Part shown: in pieces, positions 34,296-41,168 of the stretch
Numbering within the stretch: position 1 is the first letter of the stretch
How the letters are laid out: each line of letters opens with the position of its first letter
Assembly: GCA_036277115.1 (NCBI GenBank)
Contig: DASUNM010000023.1
Span: forward strand, 1,426,001-1,490,000
DNA from: Pyrinomonadaceae bacterium
Lineage (GTDB): Bacteria; Acidobacteriota; Blastocatellia; Pyrinomonadales; Pyrinomonadaceae
Reading direction: 5' to 3'
Length of the DNA: 64,000 nucleotides
Made by a program: the position numbers and the translations under genes
Notes under the pieces: model-generated
What the model saw: the letters and a program-made list of their open reading frames with translations, nothing else
What the model was told of the DNA's origin: nothing
Databases searched by the model: none

Positions 34296-37200
34296 ATGAT
34301 CGGCCAGACCATCTCGCATTATCGCGTCATCGAAAAGATCGGCGAAGGCGGCATGGGCGTCGTGTACGTGGCCGAAGACACCGTGCTCGGGCGGCGCGTT
34401 GCGATCAAGACCCTCACGATCAAACCGGGACAAAACGAGCAGCACTTTCGCACGCGGTTTCTGCGCGAGGCCCGCGCCGTCTCGGCCTTGTCACATCCAC
34501 ATATCGCTACGATTCACGATTACGGCGAGACGAAAGAGGGCGAGCCGTACATCGTAATGGAGCTGGTGAAGGGTCAAACGCTCGCCGACTTGTTGAAGGG
34601 AAATTCGCTGACGATCGCGCGCGCGCTGGGACTGATTCAACAAGTGGCCGCCGCCCTTGGCGAAGCGCACCGCAACGGCGTAGTCCATCGCGACATCAAG
34701 CCGTCAAACGTTGCGGTCGACCACCGCGGTGATGTGAAGGTGCTCGATTTTGGCCTGGCCAAGCAACTCAACATCGATTCGATGACGGAAAGCGATCCGG
34801 AACGGCAGACCTTGCTGACGTCACAAACACAGGAAGGCGTCATCGTCGGCACGCCACTTTATCTGTCGCCGGAACAAGCGCTTGGATCAGGCATCGACGC
34901 CCGCAGCGACATTTTTGCGCTCGGCTCTTTGCTTTACGAATGCATCGCCGGGAAGGCGCCATTTGACGGGACCACGCGCATGGAAATCTGCACAAAGATA
35001 ATCCGCGATGATCCGGTCCCGCCTTCGACCATCAACAGCGACGTTTCTGAGGCAGTCGATCACATTGTGCTGAAGGCGCTCGCGAAGAAGCCAATTGATC
35101 GCTATCAATCAGCAGACGAAATGGCCGAAGAGCTGGCGGATGTGCGGTCCGGCTTTGCGGCGACGGCCGAGATGCGTGTTATCCCGCGACTGCCGTCGCA
35201 GGCCAGCGGCGAACAACCTACGGGCGCGCTCGCGACATTGTCAGACATCTTTCGCAGGCCACGGATTTCGGTTGGGTACGTGATTGCAGGCGTCGTAGCT
35301 GTGGCGTTGCTTGGAATCCTCGGTTGGTGGCTGACTCGTCCCACCGTGCATCAGCCCACTCCTCAAGCACGGCATCTGTACGATTTGGGCGTTAACGCCA
35401 TGCGCGAGGGCGCCTTCTTCAAGTCGAGCAAGTTGTTACAGCAGGCCGTGGCCACTGATGATCGTTTTGCGCTCGCACACGCGCGGTTGGCGGAAGCGTG
35501 GACTGAATTGGATGTTCCGGACGACGCAAAAAACGAATTGCTCATCGCACAAAATCTGGTTCCGAACCGGGCAGCGTTGGCGCCCGTCGACCGTTTGCGG
35601 TTGGAAGCTATCTCAAACACGGTGACGCGCGATTTTCCGTCCGCTGTCGAAAATTATCGTCAACTGGCGTCGGCTGTCCCGGCAAACGAGAAGGCTTTCG
35701 CGCTTGTCGATCTGGGCCGCGCTCATGAAAAGGGCGAGCAGCTCGAACAGGCAATCGAGGCTTACCGGCAAGCCACGCAAATCGATGCGAACAGCGCCGC
35801 CGCATTTCTGCGCCTGGGGGTCGCCCTCGGTCGCGCGCAAAAATATCAGGAGGCCGAGAATGCGCTGAAGCAAGCCAATGACCGTTTCAGCATTTCGAAT
35901 GAGGTCGAAGGCATGACCGAAGTGTTTTTTCAGCGCGGCAGCCTTCTTCAGCAGCAGGGAAAAATTGCGGATGCCGAAGCCGCGTTTGGAAAGGCGCTCG
36001 AGCGCTCGACCAGTCTGGAGAACAATGATCAGCGGATCAGGACGCTCCAACAGTTGAGCAACACTTTTATCCTGGCCGGCGATGCGACAAAAGCTCAACA
36101 GTATTCGCAAGAGGCGATGGAGTTAGCGAGCGCTAACCGAATGGAGAATCGGACGACGCTCGGCCTGATCGAAATCGGCAAGGCGTATCTGATTCGCGGC
36201 AACTTTCCGCAAGCCGATAAGAATTTCAACGACGCGCTTCGCCTGGCCCAGCTTTACAAAGGCCGATACGCCGAGGCGCGCGCGCATTTGGCGCTCGGTG
36301 GCCTGCGTAAGCAGGAAGACAATCCCGAAGCCGCGCAGACTCACCTACAGAACGCACTAAAATTCTTTGAGCAGGGTCGCTACGGCAAGGAAACGTTCAG
36401 CACCTATTTCAATCTCGGCTACGTGCAGATTGAGCTGGGTAAGTACGACGATGCGAAGCAAACATTTGAACGGCTGCTCAACGCGGCGCAGGCCGTCGGC
36501 GACAATCAGTACGTCGCCTACGGGCACAACGGGCTCGGGTACGTAATGCTCGATAGTGAGAGATTTCCCGAAGCCTGGAACCATTTTTACGAAGACTACA
36601 AGATCGAAAAGTCGATCAACGCAAAACTGGCGACGGGTTACGCGGCCGACTACCTGGGAACGACGGCATGGCGCCTGGGCAGATTTTCTGACGCGCATGC
36701 GAACCTGGATGAAGCGCTCGCGATTGCTGAACCGCCGGGTCAGGAAGCCTACAAGGACCTCCTCGCCGACGCCACGGTCTCTGCGGCCGGGCTGGCTTTG
36801 AGCGAGGCGAAAGCCGCTGAGGCTGTCAGCAAAGCCCGCCGGGCGTTGGCCATTGCCGGCTCTGAAATAAAAGTAAGCGCTGTTCGCTCACGAGCGACAT
36901 TGGGTCTGGCTCTGGCGCGTTCCGGACAGGCGGCGGCGGGCCGCAAAGAATGTGAACAAGCCGTGCAACTGGCGCGCGCGCTGCACAACCCACTCTGGTT
37001 GTCAGAAGCGTTATTGGCCTTCAGTGAAGCGTCTCTAGCGGCGGGCGATGCGCAGGGCGCACTGACCAGTTCCACTGAAGCGCAGTCGCGCTTTGCGTCT
37101 GCGAAACAGCATGAATCTTTGTGGCGTGCTTACGCAGTGCAGGCGCGAGCGAAGGATAAGCTTGGCGACAAAGAAGGGGCGCGCCAATCTGCACAACAGG

Positions 37201-37319
37201 CTGAATCCGTCTTGTCGTCTTTGGAAGGCGTGTGGGGAACTGACAACTACAAGTCTTATCTGGCCCGACCCGACATCATTGAACTCCGCCGGCAAATAGC
37301 GCTTCTTAATAGCGCTTGA
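34296..37319 (+). CDS. Ser/Thr protein kinase with C-terminal TPR sensor region
   Basis: 1007 residues. Hanks-type kinase domain at 1-265: GEGGMGVVYVAED (P-loop), VAIKTL (Lys), HRDIKPSN (catalytic Asp133), DFGLAK and GTPLYLSPEQ. One membrane helix follows at about 325-345 (VGYVIAGVVAVALLGILGWWL). The outer 650 residues are TPR-like helical repeats with MalT-like character. The catalytic residues are complete, so it should be active; the TPR region probably senses or recruits partners outside the inner membrane. No phosphatase or cognate regulator is adjacent. Confidence 0.93.
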   Translation: MIGQTISHYRVIEKIGEGGMGVVYVAEDTVLGRRVAIKTLTIKPGQNEQHFRTRFLREARAVSALSHPHIATIHDYGETKEGEPYIVMELVKGQTLADLLKGNSLTIARALGLIQQVAAALGEAHRNGVVHRDIKPSNVAVDHRGDVKVLDFGLAKQLNIDSMTESDPERQTLLTSQTQEGVIVGTPLYLSPEQALGSGIDARSDIFALGSLLYECIAGKAPFDGTTRMEICTKIIRDDPVPPSTINSDVSEAVDHIVLKALAKKPIDRYQSADEMAEELADVRSGFAATAEMRVIPRLPSQASGEQPTGALATLSDIFRRPRISVGYVIAGVVAVALLGILGWWLTRPTVHQPTPQARHLYDLGVNAMREGAFFKSSKLLQQAVATDDRFALAHARLAEAWTELDVPDDAKNELLIAQNLVPNRAALAPVDRLRLEAISNTVTRDFPSAVENYRQLASAVPANEKAFALVDLGRAHEKGEQLEQAIEAYRQATQIDANSAAAFLRLGVALGRAQKYQEAENALKQANDRFSISNEVEGMTEVFFQRGSLLQQQGKIADAEAAFGKALERSTSLENNDQRIRTLQQLSNTFILAGDATKAQQYSQEAMELASANRMENRTTLGLIEIGKAYLIRGNFPQADKNFNDALRLAQLYKGRYAEARAHLALGGLRKQEDNPEAAQTHLQNALKFFEQGRYGKETFSTYFNLGYVQIELGKYDDAKQTFERLLNAAQAVGDNQYVAYGHNGLGYVMLDSERFPEAWNHFYEDYKIEKSINAKLATGYAADYLGTTAWRLGRFSDAHANLDEALAIAEPPGQEAYKDLLADATVSAAGLALSEAKAAEAVSKARRALAIAGSEIKVSAVRSRATLGLALARSGQAAAGRKECEQAVQLARALHNPLWLSEALLAFSEASLAAGDAQGALTSSTEAQSRFASAKQHESLWRAYAVQARAKDKLGDKEGARQSAQQAESVLSSLEGVWGTDNYKSYLARPDIIELRRQIALLNSA

Positions 37320-37338
37320 CGAGTCACCAAAAGAAATA

Positions 37339-37372
37339 GGGCCGAGACTGATGGTGAATCGAGTCACGGCCC
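37339..37372 (-). terminator. Terminator-like hairpin after the Lys-rich gene
   Basis: GGGCCG-x-GACT pairs with AGTC-x-CGGCCC around a 12-nt loop. Read on the minus strand it is followed by TATTTCTTTT, fitting intrinsic termination of the Lys-rich gene. On the plus strand it lies 20 bp after the kinase stop and may act both ways. Confidence 0.6.
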
Positions 37373-37385
37373 GCAAAACTTAGGT

Positions 37386-37538
37386 TTACGGCCCGCCCAC
37401 GGGTGGACCGATGTCGGCCTTCATGCCCCGTTTCTTCTTTCCTGTCTTCTTCTTTCCTCCGGCTTTTCCCTTTGATGAGGATTTGCCGGCCTTCTTCTTG
37501 GCGGCCGTCTTCTTGGCCGCTTTCTTTTTCGTGGCCAT
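37386..37538 (-). CDS. Lys/Ala-rich histone H1-like small basic protein
   Basis: 50 residues from the ATG at 37538, which has AAGGAG at 9-nt spacing; an in-frame ATG at 37544 is too close to that site. The first 38 residues are almost only Lys, Ala, Gly, Ser and Thr (ATKKKAAKKTAAKKKAGKS, then GKAGGKKKTGKKKRG), like eukaryotic H1 tails and bacterial Hc1/HU tails. The last 12 (MKADIGPPVGGP) are neutral. It probably binds DNA or RNA non-specifically. The other strand also has open frames here, but the composition, ribosome site and terminator favour this one. Confidence 0.72.
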   Translation of the reverse strand: MATKKKAAKKTAAKKKAGKSSSKGKAGGKKKTGKKKRGMKADIGPPVGGP

Positions 37539-37544
37539 ATTCAT

Positions 37545-37927
37545 TTGCTCCTTGTGTGGAAAGTTGGGACGGGGGCAAGCCTATGCGAAAGCCGCGAGGC
37601 TGTAAAGCGTTTTTTCGAACGTCAGTCTGTTAGCTCTTTGCCCGCTAACGCTTCACGACCTTCCGGCTCGCGTAATCCTATGCAGGGACAGCCTTCCAGA
37701 TCGACTCGCGGTTTTCGCGCCATGGCGCATGCCAGGGGCGACAACTACACGTCGGTCAAGGCATAGACTTTGCGCCAGTGCCTTAAATAATGAAGCAACA
37801 AAATTTGGGCGAGCATGAGATAAAGTGTGCGCGCACGCAGAATCGCAGGCCTGACCCCAGTTTTAATTACTCTGTTTTGGTTTTCCTGTTTTGGTTTTCG
37901 TGCCGCGTTTTGGCCAATTTTGAGTTC
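37545..37927. other. Intergenic stretch with no recognised gene
   Basis: 383 bp between the Lys-rich gene and the secreted protein at 37928. No ORF has support. A tandem pair of a 14-mer (CTGTTTTGGTTTTC, 37872-37899) is present, and base composition drops to AT-rich from about 37780. No tRNA, riboswitch or terminator could be recognised. Confidence 0.5.
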
Positions 37928-38512
37928 TCATTTTTTCAGTGCCGTGGGTGGGAAGTCATCAAAAAGAAAGTACACCCGATGAACAACGCCACCTGCTCCC
38001 ATCCCGATGGCGCTGCTGGTTTCCCAAGCGTACTTGAAAGGCACGACTATATCTAAGCCTCTCTTGAGCTGAGCCCGAGGAATGCGGAAGATCACAGAGT
38101 GCCCCGGTTGCACTTGATAACTAAAGACTGAATCCCCCCAGCCGTAGCCACGTTGCGGGGCTTTCTGTCGTTGCCGGTCTTCTACCAAGTAGTGAAGCGC
38201 CACTCTAACACCATCTGCAGAACCAATGACCGGTTCGATTCTGACATCTCCGTTCGGAAACCTTCTCAACTGTGCTGGAATGCTGTCATCGGTCTCAATG
38301 ACAATCTCACAAGTGGTGTTGTTCCGCAGACGCAGACTGATTTCGGCTGAAGGTTTAGTACCCTCGTACGCAATGTAGTGAGGAGGACGACTGCTCTCAA
38401 TCAAAGTGCAACCTGGCGTATTCGCCGGCCGAGGTTGAGCGAAATTCTTTGCCGCCGTCGGTATTACAAATAAGACGGTGGCACAGCTAAGAAGCGAAGT
38501 GATGAAATGCAT
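37928..38512 (-). CDS. Hypothetical secreted protein
   Basis: No family recognised. 194 residues from the ATG at 38512, giving a signal peptide (MHFITSLLSCATVLFVIPTAA); the longer frame overlaps the gene upstream. The mature protein is strand-rich (AEISLRLRNNTTCEIVIETDD; VFSYQVQPGHSVIFRIPRAQL), resembling an Ig-like or DUF4384-type fold, with two Cys (TPGCTL, TTCEI) that could form a disulfide. It starts 8 bp after the zincin-like gene, so they are probably cotranscribed. Codon use and base composition look less GC-rich than in neighbouring housekeeping genes. Confidence 0.6.
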   Translation of the reverse strand: MHFITSLLSCATVLFVIPTAAKNFAQPRPANTPGCTLIESSRPPHYIAYEGTKPSAEISLRLRNNTTCEIVIETDDSIPAQLRRFPNGDVRIEPVIGSADGVRVALHYLVEDRQRQKAPQRGYGWGDSVFSYQVQPGHSVIFRIPRAQLKRGLDIVVPFKYAWETSSAIGMGAGGVVHRVYFLFDDFPPTALKK

Positions 38513-38519
38513 AGGCCTC

Positions 38520-39083
38520 CTAACGTCGGCAATGCGCGGCAATCTGCTCATTGATATACTGTGAGGCCGCACTGCGATCCGTGAAATTCCCCGCATTGCC
38601 AGGATTATCCCGTCCCCGTGTCGCCATAATATGAGCCGCCCCGGCAATTGCAAAATCACTGAAATTCGGGATGAGGTGTAACGATTCATGAAGGACCATC
38701 AGTGCCCGATCAGTCAGACCGAGACTGTAGAATTCTCTGTTCCAGGCAATAGTGCGGTTGTTTGTTGTTGTTCCATAAGTAGTTGTATTGCCGCTTCGGC
38801 CGGATTGGCCCGAGGCAAAGACCCGATCTCCAAGCGCACGCTCGTACTCATTGAGCGCGTAGTAGGCGTTGTATCCAGGGGAAAGGCTGCCGTTTAGATT
38901 TAGTAAGGGACCAAAGGTTGGAGTCATTTGGCCTCTCCCATCGTAACGAATAAGCGACGCCGTAATAGAGATGAGTTCTGCGATAAAGTTTGAGCATTCA
39001 TTGTTTCGAAGTAAACCAGCGGCACGTATCGCGGCCGCCCCAGCAGCGCGTCCGGCTGGCTGCGGGAGTGGGTTCTGCGCCAA
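38520..39083 (-). CDS. Zincin-like protein with HESLH motif, possibly a detached C-terminal module
   Basis: 187 residues from a TTG, with no ATG and no good ribosome site. The open frame begins just after a TAG about 13 codons upstream and reads SLFISNNRGLDVSALAQNP into the protein. Residue context MVLHESLHLIPNFSD contains HExxH, the zinc-protease signature. The Ala/Pro-rich start (PLPQPAGRAAGAAAIRAAGLL) looks like a linker. The absence of a proper start suggests a remnant of a larger protein, perhaps the effector end of a surface or YD-repeat protein. It may be a pseudogene fragment; catalytic activity is unproven. Confidence 0.5.
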   Translation of the reverse strand: MAQNPLPQPAGRAAGAAAIRAAGLLRNNECSNFIAELISITASLIRYDGRGQMTPTFGPLLNLNGSLSPGYNAYYALNEYERALGDRVFASGQSGRSGNTTTYGTTTNNRTIAWNREFYSLGLTDRALMVLHESLHLIPNFSDFAIAGAAHIMATRGRDNPGNAGNFTDRSAASQYINEQIAAHCRR

Positions 39084-39108
39084 CGCGCTAACGTCAAGAC
39101 CCCGGTTG

Positions 39109-39495
39109 TTACTGATGAATAACGAAGACTATCGACGCCGTTGTGCCGGCCGCGTTCCGCGCCGCCAGCGCCCAGCCGCTCGATCCGTCAGCCGTGCAAA
39201 CAGTGATTTGCGAATCAGAACTGTTGTAGAACTCGATGAACTCGTCGTTAGGTCCTGCCGCCCCGCGCAACCTAAACTCGCTGATTCTCAAAGTAGTCGG
39301 CGGAGTGCATGTAGGTGGCTCGAGTTCTGCGTGTACCGGTGTCAGTTCAAGCGTCGAATATGCTGTTGCGATAACGCTGATGATCAATCCAACCACAACC
39401 GCAGTTCTGGGAAAGGCACATGCTTTCCTTGATAGGCCGGCGAGCGGACTTGAGGCACACGTCTTAATTAGGGAGTAAAAGCGAGCAATTTTCAT
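39109..39495 (-). CDS. Secreted lamin-tail-domain protein, truncated
   Basis: 128 residues: signal anchor (RTAVVVGLIISVIATAYSTLEL) and a lamin-tail domain beginning LRISEFRLRGAAGPNDEFIEFYNSSDS. The domain normally continues for about 30 more residues after ALAARNAAGTTASIVFVI, but here the frame stops at HQ. The stop lies 26 bp before the start of the zincin-like frame, which continues in a different phase, so a deletion or frameshift appears to have joined two unrelated or once-fused coding parts. The ATG has an AAAGGA site 10 nt upstream. Confidence 0.65.
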   Translation of the reverse strand: MKIARFYSLIKTCASSPLAGLSRKACAFPRTAVVVGLIISVIATAYSTLELTPVHAELEPPTCTPPTTLRISEFRLRGAAGPNDEFIEFYNSSDSQITVCTADGSSGWALAARNAAGTTASIVFVIHQ

Positions 39496-39685
39496 GGGAG
39501 TACAATCCTTTGTGAGATTAGTAACGGGCGAGAGTACGCGAGTTCGATTCTTGAGGCAACTTGCGAAAGGCCCGCCGTCAACTGCTATCCAGCTGATCGT
39601 CGCGCCTTATATCCCTAGCAGACTGGTTGGCAATGTTTTCATCTGCGCAGACAGAGTCTCCGAAAGAGAGCCTACAAAGCCGCAA

Positions 39686-41098
39686 CTAAGATCGCAGGTT
39701 GATGTTATAGGTTTTGATCTTTGAGTTAAGCGTGGTGGGATTCATACCGAGCAGGCGCGCGGCGCGAGATTGATGGCCGCCGGTTTGATCCAAAGCGCGC
39801 CGAATGAGATCGATTTCAAAGCGTCGCACTTCGTCGTAGAAGTTCACGCCGCGGGTGACGTCGATTCCCGACGATGCGCCGACCGCTTCGCGCGCGACGG
39901 CGGCGGCAGCTTGCGGATCGGCAATTTCGCGGCGCAGGCATTCACGGGTGATCTCGTCGCCGGGAGCGATGACGACAGCCCGCTCGATCGCGTTCTCAAG
40001 CTCGCGCACGTTACCGGGCCAGGAATAATTCTCAAGCAGCGACAGCACCTCGGGATTAACGTGTTCCGAGACCTGCCGGCCGTTTTCTTCGTTGTATTTG
40101 CGAACAAAATGCTGCGCCAGCGGCAGAATGTCTTCATGCCGGTCGCGTAAAGGCGGCAGCTCAATCGGCACGACAGACAAACGGTAGTAAAGATCCTCGC
40201 GAAATACTCCCTGACGCACCGCTTCTTTCAAGTCGATATTCGTGGCGGCGATGATGCGCACGTCGACGCGACGCGGCGTCGTATCACCCAACGGCGTGAA
40301 TTCCCTCTCCTGAATGACGCGGAGCAGACGCACCTGAGTCTCGGGTGGGATGTCGCCAATCTCATCGAGAAAGATTGAGCCGCCGTCGGCGACTTCAAAC
40401 AGACCTTTTTTCGCGGCAATTGCGCCGGTGAATGCGCCGCGCGTGTGACCGAATAACTCGGACTCGAGCAACTCAGAAGGAATGTTCGAACTGTTCACCG
40501 TCACAAACGCCCGGCCGGCGCGCGGGCTGGCTTCGTGAATTGCCTTTGCGATCAGTTCTTTGCCGGTGCCGCTTTCGCCGGTGATGAGAACCGTCGAGCG
40601 CGCGGGCGCGACTTGCTCCACGACGCGAAAGACCTCCTGCATGATGTCCGAGCGGCCGATGATCGCGCCGCGATCGACTTCGCGGCTCATTGCCTGTCGC
40701 AGAGAGCGGCGCTCTTCTTCTTTGCGGCGTCGCTTGATGCCGGCGGCCACCTGCGCCTTGATGTGTTCGTTCTGAAACGGCTTGCGAATGCAGCCGAACG
40801 CGCCCTTCTCCCACGCGGCAATCGCGGTGTCGAACGTCGCGTACGCGGTAACCATCAGGATGACGGCGTCCGCATCCAGCTTCAAAAACTCTTCCAGCGC
40901 GCGCAGTCCACCGATGCCCGGCATCGACACGTCCAACAGCACCACGTCGTAAGGCCGCTTGGTGTAAGTGTCCAGTCCTTCTTCGCCGGTCTTCGACAAA
41001 TCAACGCGATAGCCTTCGGCCGAGAGCAAAGTCTCGAGCACGTCGCGCATTATTTCTTCGTCGTCAACGACGAGGATTGAGCCTCTTTTAGCCATCAC
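39686..41098 (-). CDS. NtrC-family sigma-54-dependent response regulator
   Basis: 470 residues in three parts. Receiver domain 1-125 with phospho-acceptor Asp56 (DVVLLDVSMPG). AAA+ domain with Walker A GESGTGKE, GAFTGA for sigma-54 contact, and DEIGDIP as Walker B. C-terminal Fis-type helix-turn-helix ending AARLLGMNPTTLNSKIKTYNI. All motifs needed for activating sigma-54 promoters are present. The sensor kinase gene ends 70 bp upstream on the same strand, so they form one two-component system. Target promoters unknown. Confidence 0.95.
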   Translation of the reverse strand: MMAKRGSILVVDDEEIMRDVLETLLSAEGYRVDLSKTGEEGLDTYTKRPYDVVLLDVSMPGIGGLRALEEFLKLDADAVILMVTAYATFDTAIAAWEKGAFGCIRKPFQNEHIKAQVAAGIKRRRKEEERRSLRQAMSREVDRGAIIGRSDIMQEVFRVVEQVAPARSTVLITGESGTGKELIAKAIHEASPRAGRAFVTVNSSNIPSELLESELFGHTRGAFTGAIAAKKGLFEVADGGSIFLDEIGDIPPETQVRLLRVIQEREFTPLGDTTPRRVDVRIIAATNIDLKEAVRQGVFREDLYYRLSVVPIELPPLRDRHEDILPLAQHFVRKYNEENGRQVSEHVNPEVLSLLENYSWPGNVRELENAIERAVVIAPGDEITRECLRREIADPQAAAAVAREAVGASSGIDVTRGVNFYDEVRRFEIDLIRRALDQTGGHQSRAARLLGMNPTTLNSKIKTYNINLRS

Positions 41099-41168
41099 AG
41101 ATCGCTTGCAAAGCCGAGATTATGACTGAAATCGATTTCAAAAGTAACTTGGGGTCGAGTGGAAGTGG

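Noticed and set aside
37403..37633. Plus-strand Phe/Pro-rich frames opposite the Lys-rich gene
   Set aside because: They are the complement of the Lys-rich codons; the ribosome site and terminator support the minus strand.
38520..39083. RHS/YD-repeat toxin tip with immunity gene
   Set aside because: No YD repeats or RHS core motif are visible, and the downstream gene has a signal peptide, unlike most immunity proteins. Kept only as a possibility.
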